From: Gloeopeniophorella convolvens
Lineage: Eukaryota; Basidiomycota; Agaricomycetes; Russulales
Direction: 5' to 3'
Length of the DNA: 64,000 bases
Assembly (NCBI GenBank): GCA_022496205.1
Contig: WTXD01000045.1
Coordinates: forward strand, 124,001 to 188,000
The position numbers and the translations under genes were made by a program. This document shows, one piece after another, positions 44,373-57,272 of the stretch; within the stretch, counting starts at the first letter, position 1; each line of letters starts with the position of its first letter. Below the pieces are notes generated by a model. It had not been told where the DNA came from, searched no databases, and was given only the letters and a program-made list of their open reading frames with translations.

Positions 44373-45936
44373 TCATGGAGGGTACAGGTGCGACTTGCTA
44401 GCAGGCTCCTTGTTGTCATCGTCCAAGGATGCTTCTTCACGATGCGACTAGAAAGGATGAGGTCAGTCTCGATGATGCATATACGATACGGCAACGGAAC
44501 TTACGAGGTCCTCCAAGCGGTACTCGGTGGCTTTTCTGATGTGCACTACCACTTCATCTGCTGGTCGTGTCCCAGGCTCCATGTCATGCGAGCCAGTATG
44601 CCGCGCAGCTGGGCTGTAACCTGGACGGTAAGGACTGCTGATCGAGCCCTTGGCGGGAACGAATGATCCCAGCGAACCCGGGGTTTTCAGCCCGGCGCGT
44701 ACGATGATCAGGGTAGGAGCCAAAGCCTGCAATGTCATGAGATCAAATTATCCTAGAGGCTGAAAAATAGCACGTACGCTGATCTGCCCAAGCGCGGCCG
44801 CAGGTATTGCGCCCGAATTTGACGACGAAAACCCGAGCAAGATTATTGTGGTGACACTATACATCGCACCCGATTCGACGAGGATCCAAAGGACAGACAT
44901 TCGCGACGCTTTGATGCCCTTCGAGTGCCACTGTATCGCCCTCCAGAATCGGTAGCCGATCAGCAGTGTTGCCCCAAACTGCGTCGCTATTGACAGAGAC
45001 CAATATGCGAGGAGCCAGTTGTGGACGCGCGAGGCAAAGACTGTGCCGGAGTCGTTGAGCATCGCAAGATTACCCATGGCAACGTAGCCGCAAACTGTTG
45101 AAAACACGTGAGTAACCTATACTGAAGTCGCATGCTCTGCGATAGAACTACCTCCTGTCGCTACGCAGAGTACGATCTGCACCCAAAAACCATGAGCCCA
45201 CAACGACTGCATTGTGGATTGGCAGTGCACTCACAAAGGGGCTGCAAAGCACTATATTCCTATTCCAGATGATGAACAAGCGCCAGACCTGATGACGACA
45301 TGAGCACATGTCATGAGCGCCGACCAACAAGCTTACCAGAATGGCGTCACCGATAAGGCTCTGACAGGCTTCATGAGTTCTCAGTGATTCTGTTGGGGTG
45401 ATGAACGTACATTCGTGATGTACAGAACTTCTTGGGCCACGTGTTCTGGTGTGTATTGTTTCAGGAGGTACAACGATGGCCCGTCAAGTGTCCCCGCCGC
45501 GCCGATGAAACCTCGATTCAACTGGACTAGAAGCGTGATGAGATGCCCCGTAGAGAGTCCGAATTGGACGGATGCGACGATGAAAAGATAACTGTGCGCG
45601 GATCAGGCGTAATGAATTTACAGGCGCCTCGTTGGGACCTACAGGTTTGAACCCTTCAGTCCTTTCATCTGCAGTACGTGGACACACAGGATGAAGACGC
45701 AGACACTACCAGGGTGTGAGCGCCATCAAGTCAGCGAAGTAGCAGAGAGCACTGCTTACTTCATGCCTACTCAGAAAAAGCACGGATCGATCCATGATCA
45801 ATGCCGTTCCGTGCGTCAGTGGCGTCAACTACGCACCCCAAAAAGGCCCGACTATCCAACCAGCGATCAATGTGGCCTGGATCCAGGACAGGTCACCGGG
45901 GAACGCTGGGGGTGGTCCAAGCGGCGGGGGTCCCAT
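44373..45936 (-). CDS. Multi-pass (probably 7TM) fungal membrane protein
   Basis: Several short exons on the minus strand encode hydrophobic segments separated by polar loops: start MGPPPLGPPPAFPGDLSW (45936) with ATLIAGWIVGPFWG; VCVFILCVHVLQMKGLKGSNL; YLFIVASVQFGLSTGHLITLLVQ; SLIGDAIL; VWRLFIIWNRNIVL; HGFWVQIVLCVATG; NWLLAYWSLSIATQFGATLLIGYRFW; MSVLWILVESGAMYSVTTIILL; and ALAPTLIIVRAG, followed by a polar C-terminal tail ending at 44373. The pattern (VESG-Y in the sixth segment and PTLIIVRAG at the end) recalls a large basidiomycete-specific membrane family of unknown role. Donor/acceptor joins were checked at 45645/45593 and 45421. An exon near the 5' end may be missing from this reconstruction. 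Confidence 0.75.
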
Positions 45937-47485
45937 CTTGAGTCGTCGGGGGTGGCAGTAGGGGACGTTCCGAGGGGAGGAAAGGCCGCGGCACCAGAGG
46001 CTATGTATAGGCTACGGAGGCGCCCACGAAGCGTATGGGAGCCACAGGCCGCGTGGAGAGTTGGGCGCGGCGCCGGATGCTTCGCAGGACGCCAAACACT
46101 GAGAGCTGTGCGTATTCGAGCTGGCGAAACTTTGCACCTGATGCAGATGCCCGGGCGCGCCGGTGCATTCCAGCCTGTCGTAAGGGAGACTAAGACTCGG
46201 AAAGGTCCGATCAGCGAAGGCGAAGGCCGTGTGATAGATGACTGCAGCGTAGGGCGTGCAAATTGCCTTTGTGTCGTTCTCTTTGCTCCACCAAGCAGAC
46301 AGCTTCGTCCTGTTGAGGCAACGGCCCCTGCCTGCGAATGGAAGCCTGGCCGCCTGACCATAGCACGGGTACGCAATCAAGTAGCGAAGGCCAACAGCAT
46401 CAGCGTCGACTTACATATTGCCTCGATTGAGTGCACAATGTTAACACGCTCGCGTGGTCTTGTCCGATATGCGAGGGGCCGATTCGTATGTCGTCCATGA
46501 TAGCAGCTGCACTCCCAGTAGCGACTAGGACTCACAACGGCGAAGTGGGTGGCGGCAGGTTAAGTCGCATGATGTCGATTGAGCATTGTTCCGCCGCCTC
46601 TTCCGAGGGCTGTCCCACGTCGGTCGTGGATCCTCTCTGGTGGGAAGGCATCTGGTCGCCACGGCACCATCCTATGCTTGCTTCACAGCACCCAAAATAC
46701 CTTTTTCAATGCGTAGATCCTGATTCCTCCTGCATGCGGGAATGATGGTGTGCTCTTCGAAACGGATCGATTCCAGCAGGTCAGCGGCATGGATCAGATG
46801 CGGGGCCTTTGTGGCAACCAGATAGGACTCACGTGTTGCCATGCGCCCTACAAACTGGGGGATACAGGCCGAGGTTTGTTCGCTGATCCTATCACCATGT
46901 ACGACTCGAAGTTTACCATGACTTCGCGCAATAAGCTGTATGCGTTGAGAACGCAGATGGACGAGTGCGCGGTGGCAATAGGTTGCCGGCAGACCCCGGC
47001 GCTTCGTGGCGTCGCGGTCTGGAAGCGACAAAGCGAGTCTCCCACGCCTCGATGGCTCCCACATCCCGCAAGGCACCAACAATGACGGAAACTTGTCACA
47101 GATATGCTTTGATGCTCTCATCATCAAGTCTCCCGAAGTCTGCGGCGCGCACGTGGCGGAGTGCGCAGCACGACAATCAGGCATCTCAGGGTGGAAAACT
47201 GGGTACATTGAACATGTCGAAAGCACGCAAGCGTATAAACATATTGTGTCGTGAGATATCGTGTCGTAAAAAAGCAAGGTGCAGATGTGGGGGTGAGGGA
47301 GATCAAGCAGCGTGCAGGAGGTATCGCAGGAGGTGAGAGAGGTATGAGTACGGAAGACGGAAAGTGGGGCGGGTTCTACTAACATCACGTTCGCAACGCA
47401 GAACCACGATGATGCCGCAAAGTCAATTAGTCAAGAAGTCCATCAACGTCTAGCGGAATGCACAAGGAGCGAGAAAAACCGTAGG
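45937..47485. other. Intergenic, no supported gene
   Basis: Open frames occur on both strands (for example around 46680-47380), but codon pattern, motifs and splice joins do not support a coding exon chain. A minus-strand fragment near 46900-47000 reads protein-like but has no flanking exons I can join. Confidence 0.35.
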
Positions 47486-50213
47486 TCATGCGTGACTTGC
47501 GTTGTCACGGCCACCAACACGGTTCTGGAGAGCGCGCAGGTGGCCGGGGCTGCCCCAGCTCCCACCCCAAGAGCTGGGCGGCACATTCTGGTCAGGCGAC
47601 TCGCGCCCGCCAGTCCACGCGACATGAGGGAAGCGCGACACCTCGCCCGTAATCGGGTCAGTCACAGACGTGTGGGTCGTGACGCTGCTCCGGGTCGTGG
47701 TCGACGTGATCGTTGCGCTGGGCATGAGCTGCGGTGCAAGTGGCGGTGAGGTCGGCGAGCCAAGGCCGCGTACAGGCGAGGTCGAAGTCAGGGCGCGCGG
47801 CGGTGGCGGGAGCATGGTGGAGCGTCCGATGGCGGACAGAGGCGGGGACACCTCACCGGGGTCGGATCGCACAAAGCGACGGTCGTACGAAGAGACTGAG
47901 CTCGAGTGCGCGAGAGACTTGCCGCTGCTGCCTGTTGGCCCCCTTGAATGCTCGGAAGACGCCGGAGCAGAACCCGATGCGCTGAGCGCCGAGCGCGGGC
48001 TCAGGTGTGAACGCATTGAATGCAACGAGCCCTGCTCGGACGTCGTTGGCTCCCGCGGGTGCACCACAGTCAAGGGTTGCTATGACGAATAAGCGCAGAG
48101 CAGACGGGAAGCGATAAACGGGCTCACCATCCCGAATGTTGTGCGCCGTTCTTCGGGTCCTGGGAGTGCTTGCGCAATCTGCCTCCAGCCTTCACCAGCT
48201 TCAGGGGGCGCGTCTTCCAGGAACTCGATGTTGATAGCGCCACTGACGTCAGAAGGATCGCTTGCCGAGTCGCGCCATACATGAGGAACTGGCAGACCGA
48301 GACCAGGGGGTGGAGGGAGCTTGTTCGACGTTGACGTTGATGAGACGGAAGCAAACGGCGATGCCGGACGGGGAACAGGCATGTCGAGGAAGTCAATAGC
48401 CTCCTCGGCTTTGGACGCATTCGACGGAATTGGCTCGTACGCAGGGGGGTGATCGCTCTCACTGGAAGCGCGGATGGGCTGTGCAGACAGGGGAGAGGGA
48501 CCGGAAACGCCACTGCGACCAGTCGAGGCCGTGCCCTGGGGAAGAGGAGGGACCGGCGGTGGCGACTGAGCCAGATCCTCCCCGGATTGGGCGTCAAAGA
48601 AAACGGTGTTTCCTGATCTACCAGAGCCCGTACTAAGCCCGCTCACGCCCGAAATAGGACGCAGGCCATCACGGTAGCCCATCTCCGTACGCAATGGAGT
48701 CAGACTGCGCCCAGCCTCCAATTCATTATCCGTAAGCGGTCGGCTGGCGAAGGAAGACTGTGGGGAGACACTCGACGGAGTAGTTGGGCGCGTTCTGGGG
48801 TTCAACCAGCTGCGGCGCAAGATGCTCGGTATGCCGATAGCTTCTGGCCAAGGGGAGTGGGACCCAGACGATGATGCCTGGGGGCTTCTGCCGACATGAA
48901 CGCGTTGAGCTGTGTATAGTCGAGCAGACTCCGGGTCGTTTCCTGGCGTCATGGAGCGTTCGCTGGGCATCAGCGACTTGCGTGAGCCGTGCGAGATGTT
49001 GGCGTTCACAGTGGGCGGTGGAAGAAGCGGAGCGTCCGGGCCGGGTTCCGTATCTTCGGGAGACCCTGGGAAGCCGGGGCTCTGTGGTGAACGAGGGTAC
49101 ATTTCGGATAGCTGGTCGCGCGAAATGATATGTCGCTCCGTCACATTGCTGGTAGAGGTCGGTGTCGACTTGAATCCCCATGGACGCGTGGAAGCGGTAC
49201 CAGTGCCCGCGGTAAGTGCGATGCCAATCGGCCCAGTCGAATCTCGTGAAGCCGGTGGAGCATCGACAAGACGCGCGCTGGGCTCGCCTTCTTTTGCGCC
49301 AGGCGCATCGCTGCTGGGGCGCAGGAATGGATCGTGCTCGTCCCCGCTTCCGCGCGGAGAGCCTTCGCCAGGCGAGCGCAGCTCAGTACCAAGGTCGGCT
49401 TCCCGGTCATCGTCGGGTCGTTCGACATCATGCCACATCCACATGACTTGGCCCATCGGCGGTTCTGAGGGGTTCTCACGCTGCCATTGAGGACCCGGGC
49501 GCTTGCGCATACAGCAGATGACCAAGAAAAGAAGCAAAAGGGAACCGAGCACCGAACCGAGCACAGCGCCGATAATCAGGCCGGTGTGGTGAGAGTGGGA
49601 CGATGAGCCACCACTGACAGGCGGAGTAGATGTAGTAGAGGAAGGTGGGACGGAAGACGAGGGGATGGAAGATGAAGCAGAGGTAGATGATGAGATTGGA
49701 GTGCTCGTGGGAGAGGTGAGTGACGTAGAGGAAAGCGGGGCGGAGGTTGAAGAAGGTATCGCAGAGGTTGAGGGGATCGCGGTTGACTCAGAAGTCGTGG
49801 ATGGTGAAGGCGCCGGGGATGACAGCCCACCATAGACCCACACGCCGTCCGTACCAAGGGGAATCTAAGACGAAGAAATCCTGTCAGTAGGCAAGTCTTT
49901 CAAGTGGAGGCGGTGTATGGGTAGGGTGCCCAGGACGGAGGCCGCAGCATGAGTGCATCCCGACCGCGTACCATGCTGAACGACGCCTCGCCATTTGGTA
50001 CCACCAGGCGGGTCTCCTTATGCGCGACTCCTCCACGCAATATTCCTAAAACTATTGGCAAAGAGGTCCAAGAATACTCACTGGGGGCCCAAAGTACGTC
50101 AAGGGTAGATTGACAATTGTCGTGAACGTCGCAGTTGGCTGTCCCTCTGCATTCGTAGCCGTCGACGTCGAACGCGACAGCCACGAGGGCAGCTGTTGAG
50201 TAGGCGCAGCCAT
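47486..50213 (-). CDS. Single-pass Ser/Thr-rich surface protein
   Basis: Three exons join in frame: 50213-50082 (start MAAPTQQLPSWLSRSTST), 49864-48128 and 48079-47486, about 820 residues. The N-terminal ectodomain begins LPLTYFGPP then IPLGTDGVWVYGG and continues with a long Ser/Thr/Pro stretch typical of heavily O-mannosylated fungal surface proteins. One transmembrane segment (LIIGAVLGSVLGSLLLLFLV) is followed by a basic CCMRKRPG stop-transfer and a long Ser/Pro-rich cytoplasmic tail. This layout resembles fungal cell-wall stress sensors, but no WSC cysteine domain and no cleavable signal peptide is visible, so the role is inferred only from architecture. The 5' intron contains in-frame-looking open sequence that is not coding. 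Confidence 0.75.
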
Positions 50214-51335
50214 GCAAATCAGAGATGCTCTGAAGCGTCAAGCGTGTGGAAGTTGGGGGTGCAGGTAAAGGTGCAGTGGTAACGCCGTGTGGAAAGAACG
50301 TGGATAGCAGCTGCACGCCGATCGGGTAAACGAGGCAGCGATGCAAGTGAAGGGGTCGTGATAGGCCGTGATAGGGTTGGTATGGCGGAATGCAGGAATG
50401 GTAGGGATGCGGAAATAAGGGAAATTAGGTCAATGAGGGGGTGCGGAGGAGGACTCAGAGAGAGTTGAACTCTCTGCCGTGAGCGTCACGTGCTGCGAAA
50501 GTTGAACTTTTACTTTACGCTTTGCCGCCCGGAGCTCGACCGCAGTGCGAACCAATTTGGGCCCAGACTTGCTTCGGACCATCGGGTTGTCGGGCCTCTG
50601 CTCTCCAAGCGATATAGTACTGTATCTTTCCACACAGAGTTGGGCTGACCTACGCCTTGCTCCAGACTTCGGTTGACTCAGGCTTAGGCTTGGGTGGCGA
50701 AACGTGTTTCCCGCCCGCTCACTCTCGACCGCTCGCCATTGGCTGTCGGCCACGACGGACATTCACTACCTCCGCCTCTTTCCGGGCCGAACTGCAGGCA
50801 GGCTCTGAAAGCAACGCCCCAGAACGCCCCCACACCACTGGCAGGTGGCACTCCCGGCCTACCTTTCACCTACCCTCTATCTCTGCGGGCTGCAAGGATC
50901 GATATTTGTTTCAGGGTCGTCGTTGACTCGGGTAGCGAACTCAATAGGCGAGCATCTGCCAGCATGCACTACATGCGGGTGTGCCGGCCGGCTCCTTTGT
51001 CTTTGCTTTGTTTGAATTTTAGACTGCGAACACCTCATGGCCGACTTCAACGCAGGTGTGGACTGGATGGACAATGGTTCCTGGAGCATCGAGCTGCCTT
51101 ATGTCGTCATGGCACAAAGCAACTCGGTGCACATGTTCCTCGGAGGCTCCGTCGTGGCTGGGGTGCCGCGCGGCCATCTTTATCAGCGATAGGGGGTAAG
51201 AGCTCCCTTCATTGCTATGTTACAAGTCATTGTTCGCCATAGATGGACTCACTGTCCTCCCGGACTTCGCCTTGCACTCCTTGTCTCGAGGATGCTGAGG
51301 GCACCTGAAGCCTGATATGGGTTCACCCGATGCCC
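50214..51335. other. Intergenic, no supported gene
   Basis: This is the promoter side of the surface-protein gene. A plus-strand open frame from 50694 and a short one at 51039 look coherent for a few dozen residues but lack homology cues and splice partners. Confidence 0.35.
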
Positions 51336-51338
51336 GCC

Positions 51339-51346
51339 TATATAAA
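51339..51346 (+). promoter_or_regulatory. TATA box upstream of small putative gene
   Basis: A clear TATATAAA followed by a pyrimidine-rich run (51360-51490) that is typical of fungal transcription start regions. It lies about 150 bases before the ATG at 51493. Confidence 0.5.
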
Positions 51347-51492
51347 CCCCCCAGTTTGCGAGCTTTTCTCCTCGCACTTCACCGGCTGATTTGCACCTAC
51401 CTTGTTTAACTCTTCGGGGTCACTGCTGTGGCCCCCACCCTCCACTCGTTTATCACTACCTTTCACTCCTTTCGATACTCGTTCAACGTTTA

Positions 51493-51905
51493 ATGTTCAG
51501 GTATGCATGGGTTCGCATCCCTGCATTTGTTCTTCCTGACCGTCTCTCTTAGACGCCATGACCCACTGCAACTCTGTTGTCCAGTCTCCTCGCTCCAGGG
51601 GGAGTAAGTGGGCCATACACGAGTGCACTGCGCGTCTTACTGATGGCTCATTTTCCAGCTTTTGGAGTAGAAGGGTGCACTCTTCCGCACGCGATAGCTG
51701 TCTCTCCGGCCTGCCTCCATCCAGGTTCGCCACTCCCTTGTCCCCTTCCCCGGAGATGCTGACCACGTTGCGCTGTAAGGAGCAGCTCCGACTCTCCAAC
51801 GACCCAATGGACTCCTCCTCAGCCAGAGTTGCTCTCGTGCATTGGGGGCATCGTTTGTGCGCGCTCTCCACGTCCCGGGCGCGATCGGTCGTCCCCGGGC
51901 CGTGA
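51493..51905 (+). CDS. Putative small protein gene, three exons
   Basis: ATG at 51493 gives MF(R), then a consensus intron 51501-51552 (GTATGC to TTAG), exon 51553-51603 (RHDPLQLCCPVSSLQG), a second consensus intron 51604-51658 (GTAAGT to CCAG), and an exon 51659-51905 starting FWSRRVHSSARDSC. Both introns join in frame and the strong TATA box and pyrimidine tract lie upstream. The product of about 100 residues has no recognised domain and is Ser/Arg-rich. It could instead be a noncoding spliced transcript. Confidence 0.3.
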
Positions 51906-52675
51906 CCGCCCTTCGTCCTGCTGTTGCCTATGTCAACTATCCGTCTCTGGGAAGTCAGACGGATCGTTTGATTGGGTTGAAGGTCAATGGGTATAGATGC
52001 TGGGTCCAAATGGCGCAGCAGCGACGGCGTGGATCGCGCACTTGTTCTGGTTTATGTTAAAGACAACCGCGCAGCGCTACACTAGTACAGGAGTCATTAA
52101 TACAGAGCCGCAAACACTTAGCTTCGGAAAGGGTAGATAGGTCTTTGCTTGGATGTTGAGATGCGTGTACCTAATTCATTTTTCCTTTCTCTCTTCTCTC
52201 TGGCGTGTGCAACGTGAACATATTGAACTCTGCCAATGTCCCGCGATCTGGAACGCGGCACCTATGTAATCATTCGTGTCAACTGGGGCTTTGCATTCAC
52301 GATGGCAACAGATCGGCCTCCTTTTTCTTCACTTCACGAGCGCAGAAGCCCACCTCAGAGGCGCGTTGATGCGTAGCTATGTGTTTGTCTTGGACGGCAG
52401 ACCGACTAATTATACAGGCGCCGCGAAGCACCACGTCCAACAGCTGAGACCTCCAACGTTTGTGTCGATGGTCAAAGTAATAGGAAGCGTCAATGTATTC
52501 GGCATTCAAGAGAAGACACATTGTTATAACTGACGAGATAAAGATAGGAAGGCATAGAAGATGGAGGGGCATACGCATAAGCCATAAAGCATAGAGCATA
52601 AGAGGGTGCTTGAATCTGGGTGATGGCGACTGGTGGCGGCGGCCGGATGGCCCGCGGATCCGAGGGATGCCCATT
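51906..52675. other. Intergenic, no supported gene
   Basis: 3' flanks of the two neighbouring genes; AT-richer DNA with no open frame that shows a motif. Confidence 0.35.
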
Positions 52676-53458
52676 TCACCGGTGGTGGACGGCGACGATC
52701 TCAGGGTAGATATGAACGCCATCATAGGAGTAGAGGCGGGTGAGGCGCAGCTGACCGAAGCAGATGCCCGGAGCACTATCGCGCTGGCGAATTTGCCAAC
52801 GCGGATTTGCGGCCTGGACCGTGCGCCCAATGCGCTACATAAGCGGAGTGTTAGCTTCATGATGCGAGAGCAAGCAGACATGAATGCATACCTCGAAGAA
52901 ACCACGATAGAGCTCTGCAATGATGCACGCCACATTGGCAAGCGGCGCACATGCCATGTCGGGGCTGTCAAACCACTCTTCATAATCGCCTTTGTTTCCC
53001 GCCTGAGGCCACTGCGGTTCGTGCAGGCTTAGTGAGACAGCACGGCCTCGTAGATAGGACGCGTACATAGATATTGATTCTTACGACCCGCTCCGTATAG
53101 ATAGGCACGTGTCCATTGACGATCCCGATGCCATGAAGCGCCTCCAGGAGCGGCGCACCAGGGAGGGTACCGTAGTCAGGGTGCAGGTTGATCTCCCAAG
53201 GAGGCTGAGGCAGGCAACCATCGCTGAGGAGGTGCCTGGGAGGCGGAAGTGCCTCCCATGCCCTCATGCCCTGGTGCCAATCTGCAGCGCGACCAGGTGG
53301 GATCGTCATAACGGGACACTGAAGTATTATCAGTATAGCACGGCAGCCCATTTTCTCGGCCAGGGGCTCACCGGGTTCGGCGCCGGAGGTGCTCGGAGGG
53401 AGATGCGCCGGTCACGGACCTGATCATATGCTTCGCGTGTCTGATACATAGTTGACAT
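52676..53458 (-). CDS. Hypothetical protein, four exons
   Basis: Start MSTMYQTREAYDQVRDRRIS at 53458; exon 1 ends 53372 and exon 2 begins 53318 (CPVMTIPPGRAADWHQGM, LHPDYGTLPGAPLLEALHG). The third exon reads WPQAGNKGDYEEWFDSPDM and LANVACIIAELYRGFFE, and the last RIGRTVQAANPRWQIRQRD, ICFGQLRLTRLYSYDGVHIYP, stopping at 52676. All joins keep frame with consensus GT-AG sites. About 200 residues, no signal peptide or membrane segment. I do not recognise the family; the RLYSYDGVHIYPEI end looks like a conserved domain terminus. Confidence 0.5.
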
Positions 53459-54212
53459 GGTGAAAGAAGCTTAGCAAAGACGGTGATCGGAGTGAAGGAC
53501 ACGCGGCAAGGTGATTGGGAGGAAGGTGAAGAGGTTTTATAATCACAACGAGTAAAGGTGTGTCGGTGTCATCCACAAGGCGCGAGGAACTTGCCACATT
53601 ATGGCGGAGCCGACGACACTGCCCACAACCGGAAGGACGAAAGTCCTCCGCGGTCGACGAAAGGGCCTACGGGGTGCTCGGGGACACAGATTTGGCTTCA
53701 GACAAGATGTGGCAGCTGCGTCAATGTCGCTTGTATTGTCGAATAGTGTGTGGTCCGTGCCCCGAGCGTTGGCCAGTAGCTTTGGCGAAGGCGGCGGTCA
53801 AACATTACCACAGACTATTGGAGGAGCAATCGTTTTGTTCCAAGAATACCGCTTACGTCGACTACAGAGGAGAAACTGAGACGAGGGTACGCCTCGACCA
53901 TGATGGCGACTTGGATAATTCGTGACCGAGATGACCGGGCGCTGATGGACACTCGTTGCTCCGGGGTTCCGGCGCCGGCAGAGACCGGAGCTCGGTGTCG
54001 AGTGCACATCACATGATCGCACCCTTGGACGCGAAATTTGGTCGGGAAACTCTACTCTTGAGCATACACTTCACTTTCGCCAAGCTTTTTCCTTGTTGCT
54101 CTACTGGGCCCCCTGGATTATCGCTTCACACTGAAGGCTATATATCTGCCTCTTCACGTTAAAATCCTCTCGGAACGGCCACTACAGGCGTGCGGCCTCG
54201 AATTGTGTAAGG
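53459..54212. other. Intergenic between divergent genes
   Basis: Shared upstream region of the minus-strand hypothetical gene and plus-strand RIX7. The open frames here do not join to either gene. No clear TATA box. Confidence 0.35.
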
Positions 54213-56883
54213 ATGGAGACACTATCGGTACGTCCTTCGTCGAAACTGCATCATTTCGAGTCCAATCTGCACCATACATTCGTCCGGCAAGTGTACGCGA
54301 TGGGTCAACGTAGGACATCGACGTTGTGACTTGCTGCAGCTACCCGCTTTCCTCTGTTCTCATCTCTTTCAATACTCACGGCGAGTCAGCCAGGGACCCA
54401 ATGCTCTCAACAAATCCATGCAAGGTTTATGGCAGCGGAGAAAAGTCAACCTGAACGCGGCGCACACCCCACCGTCACCCAGCCCTGCACCCACCCCGCC
54501 AACAACTTCCGCAGGACCTGATGATCCCTCACGCCCCGAGACAATCACGCCTGCTCCGGTGAACACAGAGGATGTGCCCTCTAGCGCACCACCGAGCAAG
54601 CGCAAGATCCGCACAATACGCGGAGAGGAAAGTAGCAAACGGAGTCGCACTGGTGGTGGCGCTATCGCAAAGGAATACATGCCGCCAAGTGCACGTCTCG
54701 CGGATCTCGGTGGCGTCGACTCGTGCGTCGAGAAATTGCTTGAACTAGTCGCAATGCCCCTTTCGCATCCAGAAGTCTACCTGCACACTGGCGTACAGCC
54801 GCCTCGTGGCGTTCTCCTATATGGCCCGCCAGGCTGTGGCAAAACGATGCTTGCAAATGCCATTGGTGGAGTAAGCTATGCTTTACTATGCGTGATGTCT
54901 TCAAAACTGACACCGTTTCAGGAACTGGGTGTCCCCTTCATCTCAATCTCAGCACCATCCATCGTGTCGGGAATGTCGGGTGAGTCGGAAAAGACGCTAC
55001 GCGAGACCTTTGAAGAAGCCAAGGTATGTGGTGTCCGCGTCTTCCAACGCAATAATCAGTCACATTTAACACCTCTTTCGCCGCAGAGAGTAGCGCCATG
55101 TTTGTTGTTCATTGACGAGATCGACGCCATCACACCAAAACGCGAGAGCGCACAGCGAGAGATGGAGCGGCGAATAGTTGCCCAGTTCCTCACGTGCATG
55201 GATGGTGAGTCTATATCCGGGCAATCTTGCAGGTACTTATAGTAGTTTGCTTTTAGAGCTGTCGTGGGATAAGACGGAAAACAAGCCCGTTATAGTGATC
55301 GGCGCGACCAACAGACCAGACTCGTTGGATCCCGCTCTCCGGCGCGCAGGGCGCTTCGACCACGAGATCGGGATGAATGTCCCTGACGAGGAGGCCAGAG
55401 CCCAGTACGTTTCTCTACCAACTAGACTCTTTCGGTCTTCAACATTTGGGCAGGATTCTTCGCGTTCTATGCTCGAAACTGCGCCTTGATGGTGCATTCG
55501 ACTTCAACGCACTTGCTAAAGCTACACCGGGTTACGTCGGTGCAGACCTCAGCGCACTTACGGGTGCAGCAGGTATCATTGCCGTCAAGCGGATCTTCAA
55601 GGGTCTCTCAGACGGGACCATTGTCATCCCAGATGACATCGCAACTGAAGATATAGACGTTTCCATGCAGGTAGATGCATCGCCCTCAGTACCTACAACC
55701 ACTCCTGGTCCTGCGACCCCCGCAGCCGACGCCCGAACACCACCTTTCTCCCAGCTTGCTCTTGCGCACTCCTCGATTGCACGTTTCCTAAACTCACACC
55801 CCCTACCACTCACTTCGGCCCAACTCGCACCTCTGTCCATCACTGCAGACGATTTCGTGCTCGCTCTCAAGGAAGTGCAACCTTCTGCACAGCGCGAAGG
55901 TTTTGCAACCGTTCCAGATGTTACGTGGGCGGACGTCGGGGCCCTGCATGGGACACGCAGCGAGCTTCACATGGCCGTTGTGCAGCCTATTCGGCGGCCA
56001 GAGCTTTTCCGCGCAGTCGGAATCGATGCACCTGCTGGCGTGCTATTATGGGGTCCACCTGGCTGCGGAAAGACGCTGCTTGCCAAGGCAGTCGCAAACG
56101 AGAGCCAAGCCAGCTTCATCAGCGTCAAGGGCCCCGAGCTACTCAACAAGGTGCGCATAATACTCCCTGACATGTATCTATAACCGGAAGTCTCACGAAC
56201 ACGCGGTACAGTACGTCGGCGAAAGCGAGCGCGCGGTGCGCCAGGTCTTCGCGCGCGCACGCGCCTCCTCGCCCTGCATCATCTTTTTCGACGAGCTCGA
56301 CGCGCTCGTCCCGCGGCGCGACGATGCGCTTTCAGAGTCATCCGCGCGCGTCGTCAACACGCTCCTCACGGAGCTCGACGGCCTCGACGCGCGGCGCGGC
56401 GTCTTCGTGCTCGGCGCAACGAACCGGCCGGACATGCTCGACCCCGCGATGTGCCGCCCAGGCCGCCTCGACAAGTTGCTTTACGTCGACCTGCCCGCGC
56501 CCGCGGAGCGCGCGGAGATCGCGCGCACGCTCCTCGCGCGCCGTCGCGTGCCTGTCACGCCTCCGGCCGTCGAGCAGGTCGCGGAGCTGCTCGGCAGTAC
56601 ACGCGGCGAGGGCTACAGCGGCGCGGATCTCGCCGCGATCGTGCGCGAAGCGGGCGTGCGCGCGTTGCGCCGTGCGTTGGGTGCGCTGGAGGATACGGAC
56701 GGGCCCGAGAAGGACGCGACCGGTGTCGAGGTGCTGGTTGAGGACTTCGAGGCTGCGCTGGGGAAGGTCGGGCCGAGTGTGAGCAAGGCGCAGCGCAAGC
56801 GGTACGAGGCGCTGCGCGAGACGATGGCAGGTGCTGTTGTGGGGGTCGACGGGGGCAAAGGAAGTAAAGAGCGAGTGATGTGA
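54213..56883 (+). CDS. RIX7: Ribosome-biogenesis AAA ATPase Rix7/NVL
   Basis: Type II double-ring AAA ATPase that extracts assembly factors from nucleolar pre-60S particles. After a basic, Ser/Pro-rich N-terminal part ([18 protein letters not shown], nuclear-signal-like), the D1 domain has [17 protein letters not shown], Walker [13 protein letters not shown], Walker [15 protein letters not shown] and [21 protein letters not shown]2 has [16 protein letters not shown], Walker [19 protein letters not shown], pore motif [11 protein letters not shown], Walker [15 protein letters not shown], and [14 protein letters not shown]. Introns at 54871-54921, 55024-55086, 55205-55256, 55405-55453 and 56151-56211 join in frame. 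The start ([18 protein letters not shown], 54213) is plausible, but the join between the first exon and the frame at 54331 is uncertain. The last exon is markedly more GC-rich than the rest. Confidence 0.88.
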
Positions 56884-57272
56884 TACTTGTTGGGGTGCTC
56901 TGTATGCACGCGCATCGGCTCCCGAGTAGAACAGCGTAATGCGACATTTTCGGGTTGTCGCCGTCGAACGTCGACCGCCGACCGACATAAAGCCATCGCC
57001 ACTCTGAACGCCGGGACCGGATGTATTGAGGTTATGCATCAGGGGTGTAGTAAAAGCGTATAGTACTTTGGACCGCACAGCACACGGCATCGGAACAAGG
57101 GTACCTTCATTAAGATCTAAACACAGATACATGTGAACATCGCATGAATATAGAAACATAGTTGAGTGCTGTAGCATATCACACAACACTACAAGCAAAT
57201 TACAGCAGCTCTCAAGTCAGAGGAAACAACTGTTATTAGTCGGAATAGGCGGAAGGTGACTTGCCCCCTAAA
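56884..57272. other. 3' intergenic between convergent genes
   Basis: RIX7 and the first F-box gene converge here. No gene seen. Confidence 0.4.

Noticed and set aside
46672..47388. Minus-strand open frame of 238 codons
   Set aside because: No motif, no flanking exons, and protein-like stretches appear in a different frame; I cannot join it into a gene.
47390..47490. Plus-strand acceptor-like site followed by a coherent short frame
   Set aside because: It lies in the 3' end of the minus-strand surface-protein gene and has no upstream exon.
50694..51242. Plus-strand open frame of 182 codons
   Set aside because: No homology cue, and composition changes along its length; probably chance.
51500..51520. 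GGTTCGCATCC resembling a tRNA T-loop
   Set aside because: No acceptor stem, D-arm or anticodon arm can be folded around it.
52297..52983. Minus-strand open frame of 228 codons
   Set aside because: Partly overlaps the last exons of the gene at 52676-53458 in another frame; the spliced reading is more coherent.
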